Assembly: GCA_910578325.1 (NCBI GenBank)
Contig: CAJTQT010000002.1
Location: forward strand, 62,001-126,000
Direction: 5' to 3'
DNA: 64,000 nt
Source: an uncultured Christensenella sp.
GTDB lineage: Bacteria > Bacillota > Clostridia > Christensenellales > CAG-917
Shown piece by piece: positions 42,777-51,162 of this stretch (within the stretch, counting starts at the first letter, position 1; every line of letters begins with the position of its first letter). The notes under the pieces were generated by a model. That model was not told the DNA's origin, did not search any database, and worked only from the letters and a program-made list of their open reading frames with translations. The translations under genes were made by a program, and so were the position numbers.

Positions 42777-42872
42777 CATTAATGATTATCAAGTCTGTAA
42801 GCCGAGTTTTGTCTTAAACGGTCATCTATTTAGACAGCACGGAAAACCGTGCTAGATAGATGAAGGGTATAG

Positions 42873-42900
42873 AAAAACGACTGCTCGTGCGCAGCCGTCT
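42873..42900 (-). terminator. Terminator in the distal rnpB repeat
   Basis: Minus strand: CGGCTGC-GCACGA-GCAGTCG (one G-T pair) followed by TTTTT at 42877-42873. It is the same hairpin as at 42997-43024. Confidence 0.8.
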
Positions 42901-42996
42901 TCCGTGTGCGAGATTAGTCTGTAAGCCGAGTTCTGTCTTAAACGGTCATCTATCTAGACTGCACGGAAAACCGTGCAAGATAGATGAATGGTATAG

Positions 42997-43024
42997 AAAA
43001 ACGACTGCTCGTGCGCAGCCGTCT
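42997..43024 (-). terminator. Terminator just after rnpB
   Basis: Minus strand: CGGCTGC-GCACGA-GCAGTCG followed by TTTTT at 43001-42997, a few bases past the RNase P RNA 3' end. Confidence 0.85.
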
Positions 43025-43029
43025 TTCGT

Positions 43030-43354
43030 GTGCGAGATTAGTCTGTAAGCCGAGTTCTGTCTTAAACGGTCATCTATCTAGACGGTGCATTTCTGCACCG
43101 TTCAAGCGATGTGCGGAGCGTGCGGGCAGCACGTATTGCTCCTATCTTGCATCGGGTGGGGTTTACATCGCGCATTGTCGCCAAATTGTGGGTGAGCCCT
43201 TACCTCGCCTTTCCATCCTTACCGTATAAACGGCGGTATTTTTCTGTTGCACTGTCCTTGAAGTCGCCTTCACCGGGAGTTACCCGGCACCCTTGCCCTT
43301 TGATGCTCGGACTTTCCTCAAATATTTCACGCGACCGTTCGGCTAACTCGCAAC
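43030..43354 (-). ncRNA. rnpB: RNase P RNA
   Basis: About 325 nt; the catalytic RNA that matures tRNA 5' ends. On the minus strand the 5' part has GAGGAAAGTCCGAGC, the universally conserved CR-I motif. GGTGCCGGGTAACTCCCGGTG, GGCGAGGTAAGG and, near the end, GACAGAACTCGGCTTACAGA follow, which is the standard 3' signature. P1 forms between GCGAGTTAG at the 5' end and CTAATCTCGC at the 3' end (one bulge), fixing both ends within a few bases. A promoter lies just upstream and a terminator just downstream. The 3' 42 bases are repeated twice more downstream. Confidence 0.95.
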
Positions 43355-43357
43355 ATA

Positions 43358-43386
43358 ATTAAATCATATTATGTCGTAATTAGCAA
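43358..43386 (-). promoter_or_regulatory. rnpB promoter
   Basis: Minus strand TTGCTA (43386-43381), a 17-base spacer and TTTAAT (43363-43358). The predicted start coincides with the 5' side of the P1 helix. Confidence 0.65.
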
Positions 43387-43521
43387 GGATTTCTGCGATA
43401 TTTTAAACCGGGCGTAAAATTCGAACTTTCAATCTATGATATGGCGGCGCGATTGTGCGATATATTTAACAGGATAAATTATTATATTATATAAACCTGT
43501 AAAATCGGCAATAGTTAAAGT

Positions 43522-44907
43522 GTGGAATATGCAGTATCTCTGACAGTCGTAGCGGTTTTCATAGCCGTATATTTGTTGACACGTCCTAAAGTAAGGACGG
43601 TTTTTTTCGATGAGTACGATGATTTGCAATTTGTATTTGCCGTAGAGAGTTTTATAAAGGAGATGCCTTTGCCGAAAGAAGGCGGTAAAACGGACGCTAA
43701 AAGGTATGCAAGTACTGTCAAACGCGTAATGTTTAAAATCAAATCGTCAAAATTCGGAAGTTTTTTTGAAAAATTTATTGCTCTGGAAGATGACATAAAA
43801 AAAATAATTAAATACGATTTTGCTTTGTTGGACGAACTTCCATCCATAGAAAAAGAGCCCAGAGCGGTTAAAATTGCGAGATTCTGTCTCGTTCACTCAG
43901 ATTACAGAATGTGCGACGCAAGAATAAAGAGGGTGTTTGAGGAACAAAACAAAAGACGTACGCTTTCCTATTCTGAGATTATGGCTATGGGGAAAGCATT
44001 CCGTTATATTCTGACTGAAAAAATCTGCTATATATATCTTCAACTCGAAACGCTCGCAAAGGTATACGATTTGGCTGCTAAATATGTGTATAATCCGCTT
44101 ATGATAAGCGGCAAATATAAAAAACTGATTAAATCCCGACTCTTTCTCAGTTTGTGCGCATTGCGCGCAGGATATAGAATGGAGTATTTCAGCCGAATCC
44201 ACTGCGAAGTCACGGACGGTCTTTATAATAAACTTACGGAAATCATAGATGCAATAAAAGAAGCGGAAAAGTATGATTTCTCAGTATTTTATACGCCTCT
44301 CGAAATACTTGACAGGTATGAAACGTTTTCTTCCGCTACCGCGCAAACAAAACAGAACTTTCTCGCGCTTATAAAAGAGGCGAGCGACAAGGAAAATCTC
44401 GATGAATTTATGTATACCATTCGGGTTGATAAGTATATGCAAAGCGCGTCGTCGGGGCATATATCCGTCAGGCGCGGAAGCGTTTTTTCACGGACTATTT
44501 GCGTTATAAATCAGAAACGGGACATTTCTATGCTTGCCGCCGCGCTTAATTCACGTCAGTTTATGAATTTATATTTCGCTCCGAATGAACGAAAATCCAA
44601 ACGAAACGGAAAAAGTATTTCAAAAATCATCGAATATGAGAATACTTTTGAGCCGATATGTAAATTTAGAACTTTAAACTTCGGAATATCTGTAAGCGGT
44701 GGAAAACTTAAAGTTTCGCCTTCTCTTCCCGCAATGATAGAGCGTGCGGACGTTGTTTTCGATGTTAACGGCACGCAAAACTCGTTGCATATAGAGCGTG
44801 GCGAAGAAAAGGCGCTGTATCTGGGGACAACGAGATTGAGCGGAATCGAACAGATAAAATTAGGCGAGGTTCCCGTAGACGTTACGGTTACTGTTCCGCG
44901 CGGTTAA
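43522..44907 (+). CDS. Membrane-anchored protein of unknown function
   Basis: 461 residues from a GTG start; I see no clear ribosome site, but the frame then begins with a good membrane anchor (VSLTVVAVFIAVYLLTRP), which supports the start. The body is soluble and lysine-rich. The stretch LLDELPSIEKEPRAVKIARFCLVHSDYRMCDARIKRVFEEQ, with YSEIMAMGKAFRYILTEKI after it, resembles the N-terminal region of cyclic beta-glucan synthase-like proteins, but there is no glycosyltransferase or glycosidase domain. The C-terminal 100 residues look like a beta-rich module (FGISVSGGKLKVSPSLP). It lies between rnpB and pheST with its own transcription direction. I assign no function. Confidence 0.75.
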   Translation: MEYAVSLTVVAVFIAVYLLTRPKVRTVFFDEYDDLQFVFAVESFIKEMPLPKEGGKTDAKRYASTVKRVMFKIKSSKFGSFFEKFIALEDDIKKIIKYDFALLDELPSIEKEPRAVKIARFCLVHSDYRMCDARIKRVFEEQNKRRTLSYSEIMAMGKAFRYILTEKICYIYLQLETLAKVYDLAAKYVYNPLMISGKYKKLIKSRLFLSLCALRAGYRMEYFSRIHCEVTDGLYNKLTEIIDAIKEAEKYDFSVFYTPLEILDRYETFSSATAQTKQNFLALIKEASDKENLDEFMYTIRVDKYMQSASSGHISVRRGSVFSRTICVINQKRDISMLAAALNSRQFMNLYFAPNERKSKRNGKSISKIIEYENTFEPICKFRTLNFGISVSGGKLKVSPSLPAMIERADVVFDVNGTQNSLHIERGEEKALYLGTTRLSGIEQIKLGEVPVDVTVTVPRG

Positions 44908-44946
44908 ATCTGCATAATTACTAAGTCTGAAAAGTCGCGATTTGTA

Positions 44947-44975
44947 TTGACTTATCTTTTTCTTATATGTTATCT
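44947..44975 (+). promoter_or_regulatory. pheST promoter
   Basis: TTGACT (44947-44952), a 17-base spacer and TTATCT (44970-44975). The leader is only about 50 bases, too short for a T-box. Confidence 0.6.
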
Positions 44976-44998
44976 TTATTTAAGTTAATAATTCAGTG

Positions 44999-45012
44999 TA
45001 TACGCGCGTATA
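44999..45012. promoter_or_regulatory. 14-bp palindrome in the pheS leader
   Basis: TATACGCGCGTATA, a perfect palindrome containing the TACGCGCGTA core also seen before yicC and miaB. It lies 20 bases upstream of the pheS ATG. Confidence 0.6.
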
Positions 45013-45031
45013 TGCGATGTTCGAGGTATAG

Positions 45032-46051
45032 ATGAAAGAAAAACTTGACCTTATCAAAAATGCCGCGCTTAAAAAAATCGACGATGCCGTTTCCACGGCG
45101 GAATTAAACGACGTAAGAGTGAAATATCTCGGAAAAAGCGGCGAGATTTCTATGATTATGAGGGATATGGCGAACGTCCCCAAAGAAGAACGTCCCGCAA
45201 TGGGAAAACTTGTGAATGAACTACGTTTTGCGGTCGAGGGTGCGCTTAGCGAAAAAACCGAATTTCTTGCGCGAAAAGAAGAGGAATTGCGGCTTAAAGA
45301 GGAAGAAATCGACGTAACTTTGCCTGTAAAGGGTAGAAAAATCGGTACGTTGCATCCTCTTACACTGATAAAAAGAGAGTTGATCGACATATTTGTCGGA
45401 ATGGGGTTCAGTGTTGACGAGGGGCCTGAAATCGAAAGCGATTTGTTCAATTTTCAGTTGCTGAATATCCCCAAAGACCATCCGTCTCGCGATATGCAGG
45501 ATACGTTCTACATAAACGAGAACGTTGTGTTGCGTACTCAGACTTCTGCGATGCAGGCGCGTATTATGACGACGACGAAGCCTCCTATCCGCGTGGTTGT
45601 CCCCGGAAAGGTGTACAGAAGCGACGACGACGCTTCCCACAGCCCCATTTTCAACCAGTTTGAGGGGCTTGCAATCGATAAACACATCACAATGGGAGAT
45701 TTGCAGGGCTGTTTGCAGACTTTTGCGGAAAAAATCTTCTCAAAAGATACGAAAGTCCGCTTGCGTCCGTCGTATTTTCCGTTTACGGAACCGTCCGTCG
45801 AGGTGGACGTCACCTGCTCTATGTGCCACGGAAAAGGTTGCAGAGTATGCAAAGGCACGGGTTGGGTGGAAATTCTCGGCGCGGGCATAGTCAATCCCGC
45901 CGTTCTCGATATGTGCGGAATCGACAGCAAGCAGTATAGCGGTTTTGCGTTCGGCTTCGGCATAGACCGTATCGCGATGATTAAATACGGCATTCCGAAT
46001 ATCAAACTGCTGTATGAAAACGATATGCGTTTTCTCAAACAATTCAACTGA
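45032..46051 (+). CDS. pheS: Phenylalanyl-tRNA synthetase alpha subunit
   Basis: 339 residues, the usual length. With PheT it charges tRNA-Phe. The N-terminal coiled-coil tRNA-binding arm is followed by the class II core: HPLTLIKRELIDIFVGMGF, DTFYINENVVLRTQTSAMQ, VYRSDDDASHSPIFNQFEGL (motif 2) and GFAFGFGIDRIAMIKYGI (motif 3). A CSMCHGKGCRVCKGTGW segment is the usual zinc-like Cys insertion. CGAGGT precedes the ATG. pheT follows after 11 bases. Confidence 0.97.
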   Translation: MKEKLDLIKNAALKKIDDAVSTAELNDVRVKYLGKSGEISMIMRDMANVPKEERPAMGKLVNELRFAVEGALSEKTEFLARKEEELRLKEEEIDVTLPVKGRKIGTLHPLTLIKRELIDIFVGMGFSVDEGPEIESDLFNFQLLNIPKDHPSRDMQDTFYINENVVLRTQTSAMQARIMTTTKPPIRVVVPGKVYRSDDDASHSPIFNQFEGLAIDKHITMGDLQGCLQTFAEKIFSKDTKVRLRPSYFPFTEPSVEVDVTCSMCHGKGCRVCKGTGWVEILGAGIVNPAVLDMCGIDSKQYSGFAFGFGIDRIAMIKYGIPNIKLLYENDMRFLKQFN

Positions 46052-46062
46052 GGAGGAGTTTT

Positions 46063-48456
46063 ATGCTTGCACCTATTTCCTGGCTTAAAGATTATGTGGA
46101 TATAAACGTATCGCCCGAGATTCTCGCCAAAAAACTTGTGGCTATCGGTTTCGAGGTCGAAGAGATAATTTATCAGAACAGACGCGTAAAGAAAGTTGTA
46201 GTCGGAAGAATCGTCGATGTAAAACAGCATCCCAACGCGGACAGACTGCGCGTTACGCAGATCGACGTAGGATCTAAGACTATTCAGGTGGTCACAAACA
46301 TGCCCGTACTCGGCGGCGAAACGGTTGCGGTTGCGCTCGACTGCGCGGTGCTTGCGGACGGAACGACGATTTTGGCGGGTGAACTGCGCGGCGTAAAAAG
46401 CGAAGGTATGCTGTGCGGACTCGAAGAAGTAGGTCTTTCCGCAGATGAAACTGACAGTCAGAAGCAAGGCGACATTCTGCGCTTTGACGAATCGGTTGCG
46501 CTCGGTACTCCCGCACTCGACGCGCTCGGATTCGACGACGTTATACTTGACGTCGGGGTTACGGCAAACCGTCCTGATTGCAACAGTATCTATAAACTGG
46601 CAAAAGAGGTTGCCGTTGCGCTCGGAACGTCCTGCCGTGAACCTGAAATACATTACGAAACAAAAGGCGGAAGTATTTTCGATACGGTAAGCGTTGATGT
46701 GCAGAATCAGACGCTTTGTCCCAGATATATGGCGGGCGGAGTTAAAAATGTAAAGATTTTTCCGTCCTCGAAAAAAATCAAATCGCGTCTACGCGCAGTC
46801 GGAATCCGCCCTATAAATAACATTGTCGATATAACGAATTACGTGCTGATTGAAATCGGACAGCCTATGCATTCATTTGATAAGCGCGAACTCGGCGGCG
46901 ACGGAATAGTCGTACGTAATGCGAAAGACGGCGAGGTTATCGTTTCGCTTGACGGCAAACAGAACAATCTTGATGAAAGTATGCTCGTAATCTGCGACAA
47001 GACCAAACCCGTTGCAATCGCAGGTATTATGGGCGGTATCGAAAGCGGGATAAAAGAAGATACTGCCGAGGTTGTGTTCGAATCCGCAAAGTTTGCCAGA
47101 GACAACGTCCGCAGGACGTCTCGTACGCTCGGACTTCGTTCGGACAGTTCCGCCAGATTTGAAAAGGGTATCGATTTCGCTTCTCAGGAGTATGCGTTAA
47201 AGCGAGCGCTCACCTTAGTTTATGAAAGCGGAAGCGGGGATATTATCGATGGAATAATCGACGTTAAAGTCGATTTCGCCAAAGAAAGGGAGATACCTTT
47301 TACTGTGGCGGATATCCGCGATATACTCGGTTGTTCCGTGCCTAAAAATACGCTTATTTCCATACTCGGAAAACTCGGAATAAGCGTACGCGAGCAGGGA
47401 AAGACGCTTATCGCTACAGTGCGCGAAGACAGGGAGGACATCGTAGGCGTAAACGATTTGGCGGAGGAGTTTATCCGCGTTTACGGATACAGACATATCA
47501 AGCCTACGCTGTTCGAGTATGCGTCGCTTACAAGCGGAAATGTTCCGGAAAAACTCAGGGTCATAGATACTGTCAAGGCGACTCTTGTCTCTTGCGGATT
47601 GCACGAAAGCGTGACTTATTCGTTTACTTCTCCCGAATTTGCCGACAAATTGCATTTGCCGCAAGAGGATTCGGCGAGGGATACTATCAGATTGTTAAAT
47701 CCGATTGGCGAGGCTTTGAGCGTGATGCGTACAACGCTTACGCACAGTATGATAGAGACGTTGGTGTATAATCTTACGCATTTCAATAAGGGCGCGAATT
47801 TGTTTGAAGTAGCGCGTGTATATCTGCCGAAATCTCTTCCGCTCGAAGAACTTCCAAATGAAGAAGAAAGAGTATCAATCGGAATGTACGGCGAAAATGC
47901 GGATTTCTTTGAAGTAAAAGCCGCTGTGGAAGAGGTGCTTAGTGCATTGCACCTTAAAGCGGAATATACAAGAAGCGAACGCCCGTATCTGCATACGGGA
48001 AGAGGCGCGGAAGTTGTTGTCAACGGAAATAACGTGGGATTTATCGGAGAAATACATCCCGCCGTCGCACGAGAATACGGGGTTGACAATGTAAGACTGT
48101 ACGTTGCCGAACTGTCCGTAGACGGGCTTATTTCGGGGGTTAATTTTGCAAAACGGAAGTTCTCGGCGTTTTCCAAATTTCCGACTATCGAGAGAGATTT
48201 GGCAGTTGTGGTCGACGACGCGATAGAGGCAGGCGCGATACTCAAAGCGGTGGAGAAAGCGGGAATAAAGCACTTGCAGGACGTTTGCATATTCGACACA
48301 TATAAGAGCGCGCAGATAGGCGAAGGAAAGAAAAGCGTTGGAATCAGTTTTTCGTTTTCTTCCGTCGAGCGTACGCTTACGGATGAAGAAATTGCGCAAC
48401 AGATGGCAAGAATACTTTCCGCGCTCAAACGCAAGGTCGGCGCAAAAATAAGATAA
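46063..48456 (+). CDS. pheT: Phenylalanyl-tRNA synthetase beta subunit
   Basis: 797 residues, the normal bacterial length. It provides editing of Tyr-tRNA-Phe and tRNA binding for the alpha2-beta2 enzyme. Domains in order: N-terminal MLAPISWLKDYVDINVSPE, an OB-fold tRNA-binding domain (VGRIVDVKQHPNADRLRVTQIDVG), the B3/B4 editing domain (VTANRPDCNS, GIRPINNIVDITNYVLIEIGQPMHSFD), the B5 domain, the core and the C-terminal anticodon-binding FDX-ACB domain (FSKFPTIERDLAVVV ... RTLTDEEI). GGAGGAG precedes the ATG. Confidence 0.97.
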   Translation: MLAPISWLKDYVDINVSPEILAKKLVAIGFEVEEIIYQNRRVKKVVVGRIVDVKQHPNADRLRVTQIDVGSKTIQVVTNMPVLGGETVAVALDCAVLADGTTILAGELRGVKSEGMLCGLEEVGLSADETDSQKQGDILRFDESVALGTPALDALGFDDVILDVGVTANRPDCNSIYKLAKEVAVALGTSCREPEIHYETKGGSIFDTVSVDVQNQTLCPRYMAGGVKNVKIFPSSKKIKSRLRAVGIRPINNIVDITNYVLIEIGQPMHSFDKRELGGDGIVVRNAKDGEVIVSLDGKQNNLDESMLVICDKTKPVAIAGIMGGIESGIKEDTAEVVFESAKFARDNVRRTSRTLGLRSDSSARFEKGIDFASQEYALKRALTLVYESGSGDIIDGIIDVKVDFAKEREIPFTVADIRDILGCSVPKNTLISILGKLGISVREQGKTLIATVREDREDIVGVNDLAEEFIRVYGYRHIKPTLFEYASLTSGNVPEKLRVIDTVKATLVSCGLHESVTYSFTSPEFADKLHLPQEDSARDTIRLLNPIGEALSVMRTTLTHSMIETLVYNLTHFNKGANLFEVARVYLPKSLPLEELPNEEERVSIGMYGENADFFEVKAAVEEVLSALHLKAEYTRSERPYLHTGRGAEVVVNGNNVGFIGEIHPAVAREYGVDNVRLYVAELSVDGLISGVNFAKRKFSAFSKFPTIERDLAVVVDDAIEAGAILKAVEKAGIKHLQDVCIFDTYKSAQIGEGKKSVGISFSFSSVERTLTDEEIAQQMARILSALKRKVGAKIR

Positions 48457-48505
48457 ATAATAAAAGTTGCCGCAATTAAATGCTTCGCGGCAACGGACGG
48501 TAGAT

Positions 48506-50554
48506 ATGTTTGACGGCAAAAGTTTAAATACGCTCGAATATACGAAGATTCTCGACAGGCTGTCCTCTTTCGCGCAATCGGCGGGAGGAAAAAAGCAGGC
48601 GAAAGAACTTTGTCCGTTCGAGTATATGAGCGACATAGAACACGCGCTTTGCGAAACCGACGAGGCGGACAAGGTGCTGTTCGAGTATTCGCTAAGTCCC
48701 GCATTTGCCGTTGACGATATGGATATGACGATTGTAAAGGCTCGCAAGGGCGCGGTTCTCTCCATATCCGAAATTATGAAAGTAGGCAGGACGTTGCGGA
48801 CGTCGCGCGTACTGAGAAAAACGCTTGACTTAGCGAAAGACGTTCCGATTTTGCAGGAAATGGCGGCGCGTCTTTACGTAAACGAGGGGCTTGAAAAGAG
48901 CATATACGATTCCTTCCTTTCAGAAACGGAGGTAGCGGACAACGCCAGCGCGGATCTTAGAATCATACGCTCGCGCATACGCAAGATAAACGAAAACATC
49001 CGTGCGAAATTGCAGTCGTTTATAACTGCTCCGCAGTATTCGAAGTATTTGCAGGACAGCATAATTACAATGCGTTCGGACAGATACGTCATTCCTGTAA
49101 AAAGCGGATTCAAGGGCACGATTGCAGGGCTTGTACACGATCAGTCCGCATCGGGGTCGACGCTGTTTGTGGAGCCTATGCAAGTTGTCGAGTTGAACAA
49201 CGACTTAAAAGAGGAACTCATAAACGAACAGGCGGAAATAGAGCGGATTCTCAGAAACTTTTCATCAGCCGTAGCCGTGAACGGCGACAGCATAGAGTGG
49301 GGATATCAGACGGTAGTCGATATGGACGTTATATTTGCAAAGGCGCAACTTGCGCGCGAATATAAATCGGTGCGTCCGATACTCAACGACAGCGGCAAGA
49401 TTATCATAAACGAAGGAAGGCATCCTCTGATTGATGCTGAAAAAGTCGTGCCCGTGTCTCTGGCGCTCGGAGCGGATGAAAAGATGCTTCTTATAACCGG
49501 TCCTAATACGGGCGGAAAAACAGTCACGTTAAAACTCGTGGGGCTGTTTACGCTTATGGCAATGAGCGGGCTTTATGTGCCTGCAAAATATGCCGAACTC
49601 AGCGTATTCGACGGCGTTTACAGCGATATAGGCGATGAACAGAGCATAGAACAGAGCCTGTCGACTTTTTCTGCGCATATTAAAAACACCATATCTATAC
49701 TCGATACTATTACGGACAAATCCCTTGTTCTGTTTGACGAGTTGGGCTCGGGTACAGATCCGGGCGAAGGCGCGCCGCTTGCGGTGAGCATAGCGGAATA
49801 TCTGTTGCAGGCGGGGGCAAAATCGTTTATAACGTCGCATTTTAACGACCTTAAAGAATTTGCGCTTGTCACTGATAACGTGGTGGTTGCTTCTATGGAA
49901 TTCGATTCCGAAACATTTTCGCCGACTTTCAAACTTGTTATGGGGGCGATAGGAAGTTCAAACGCGCTCTCGATTGCGCGCAAGTTGGGGCTTAAAGAAA
50001 GTATAGTTCGGAACGCAAGAAGCAAGATATCCTATGAAAAGCGCAATTTTGACAGCGTATTGAGCGCGGCGGAACAGACCAGACAAAAAGCGACCGCGCT
50101 TGTGGCGGAAGCGTCGGCGGACAGAGAACTTGCCGCCAAAACTCTGAAAGACGCAGAGATAGAAAAGAAGTTGGTTGTACAAAAGCGCGAAAAACTTGAT
50201 GAGAGTATCAGAAAAGAGACGAAAAGACTTATAGAAAACAGTGTGGAAGAGGCAAATGAGATTCTCGATCGGATAAAGGAACTGCTTAATAAGCAGGATT
50301 TGAAAGAATCGGATTTGTTCGAGGCGAGAAATCTTCGAAAGAAACTTGAAAATATGTCCGCACAATATGAGGAAAACGTTATAGCGGAGGACGTTCCCGA
50401 CGAATCTCCGCTTAAAATCGGCGATAGCGTCTGGGTAAAATCGCTGAAAAAGAAAGGTAAACTTTTGTCGTTGAACGGCAGAGGCGAAGCGCAGGTCGGG
50501 TTCGGAAAACTTTCCGCAAAGGTTAAAAAAGACGATTTCTATAAGGTGAAATAA
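48506..50554 (+). CDS. mutS2: MutS2 ATPase lacking the C-terminal Smr domain
   Basis: 682 residues from ATG 48506; an upstream in-frame start overlaps nothing useful and lacks support. MutS2 binds branched DNA and collided ribosomes. Walker A is GPNTGGKTVTLK (about 334-345), Walker B LVLFDELGSGTDPGEGAPLA, followed by a TSHFNDLKEFA segment. A coiled-coil region (EQTRQKATALVAEASADRELAAKTL onward) and a KOW-like end (IGDSVWVKSLKKKGKLLSL) follow. The protein stops there. Family members are usually about 780 residues and end in an Smr nuclease domain with LDLRG; neither this frame nor the other two contains that motif in the following 70 bases, so it is absent rather than frameshifted. Confidence 0.92.
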   Translation: MFDGKSLNTLEYTKILDRLSSFAQSAGGKKQAKELCPFEYMSDIEHALCETDEADKVLFEYSLSPAFAVDDMDMTIVKARKGAVLSISEIMKVGRTLRTSRVLRKTLDLAKDVPILQEMAARLYVNEGLEKSIYDSFLSETEVADNASADLRIIRSRIRKINENIRAKLQSFITAPQYSKYLQDSIITMRSDRYVIPVKSGFKGTIAGLVHDQSASGSTLFVEPMQVVELNNDLKEELINEQAEIERILRNFSSAVAVNGDSIEWGYQTVVDMDVIFAKAQLAREYKSVRPILNDSGKIIINEGRHPLIDAEKVVPVSLALGADEKMLLITGPNTGGKTVTLKLVGLFTLMAMSGLYVPAKYAELSVFDGVYSDIGDEQSIEQSLSTFSAHIKNTISILDTITDKSLVLFDELGSGTDPGEGAPLAVSIAEYLLQAGAKSFITSHFNDLKEFALVTDNVVVASMEFDSETFSPTFKLVMGAIGSSNALSIARKLGLKESIVRNARSKISYEKRNFDSVLSAAEQTRQKATALVAEASADRELAAKTLKDAEIEKKLVVQKREKLDESIRKETKRLIENSVEEANEILDRIKELLNKQDLKESDLFEARNLRKKLENMSAQYEENVIAEDVPDESPLKIGDSVWVKSLKKKGKLLSLNGRGEAQVGFGKLSAKVKKDDFYKVK

Positions 50555-50622
50555 TGTCTGATATAAATGAAGTACGGATGGCACGGTAAAATTGAAGTGA
50601 AAAGGAATACAATCGGAACAAT

Positions 50623-51162
50623 ATGACGGAATTTTATTCGCAAAGCGTTGAGGTGAGCGTATCATCAAAGACGAAATCTATGCAATGGATAGGCATATCG
50701 GCGATACTTGCTTCGCTGGGTTTCGTAATGCTTGCGATATTTCTGTCTCCCTATTATTCAATCGGTGCGGTTGCGCTGTTTGTCATAGGAGCGTTGTATC
50801 TTCATTTTTATAATACGACTTCGAAAGAGTTTACTTATGAGTTTACGCCGACCAGACTTGTCGTAGTAAAAAAAGACTTGCTCGGCAAGCAACGCAGAAT
50901 GCTTACGCTTATGCTCTCGGACGTAACTGAATTCGCGATAATGGAAGGGCTGTCGGAAGAGCGCGACGTTGCGGCTTGCGGCGCGGCGTACGAGCAGGGA
51001 GTTTATCAGATTATTTATAAAGACGGCGAAACGCTGCGCAGACTTTTGTTTTTGCCCGACGACTATATGATTGCTTTGCTTAGAGAGTCCCTCGGAGCAA
51101 AATGCGACAAAACGTACTTTACGGAAGAGGTGGCGGAAAACGCTGACGTAAAAGATGAATAA
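50623..51162 (+). CDS. Two-span membrane protein with a PH-like cytosolic domain
   Basis: 179 residues. Two hydrophobic segments (about 22-42, MQWIGISAILASLGFVMLAIF; about 46-62, IGAVALFVIGALYLHFY) form a hairpin, followed by a soluble part that looks beta-rich (TYEFTPTRLVVVKKDLLGKQRRML, YQIIYKDGETLRRLLFLPDDYM), the layout of small membrane-linked PH-like (bPH2/DUF) proteins common in Clostridia. It overlaps the cysteine desulfurase start by 8 bases, so they are co-translated. I do not know its function. Confidence 0.75.
   Translation: MTEFYSQSVEVSVSSKTKSMQWIGISAILASLGFVMLAIFLSPYYSIGAVALFVIGALYLHFYNTTSKEFTYEFTPTRLVVVKKDLLGKQRRMLTLMLSDVTEFAIMEGLSEERDVAACGAAYEQGVYQIIYKDGETLRRLLFLPDDYMIALLRESLGAKCDKTYFTEEVAENADVKDE

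Larger units (their letters stand above)
42793..43040 (-). repeat. Two extra tandem copies of the rnpB 3' end
   Basis: The last 42 bases of RNase P RNA recur at 42793 and 42917 in addition to the true end at 43041, with an exact 124-bp period. Each full unit has, in minus-strand order: the rnpB 3' end (through ACTCGGCTTACAGACT), an intrinsic terminator, a TCATCTATCT arm, the hairpin GCACGG-TTTT-CCGTGC and AGATAGATGA. The most distal copy lacks the P1 strand and has two base changes. Confidence 0.9.

Noticed and set aside
42793..43040. CRISPR or mobile element at the 124-bp repeats
   Set aside because: The repeats are copies of the rnpB 3' end with terminator hairpins, not short direct repeats with unique spacers, and no transposase is present.
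44908..45031. T-box riboswitch before pheST
   Set aside because: The leader after the promoter is only about 50 bases and lacks the T-box sequence and antiterminator.
50555..50622. Frameshifted Smr domain after mutS2
   Set aside because: Only 68 bases lie before the next gene, too few for Smr, and no LDLRG-like sequence occurs in any frame.
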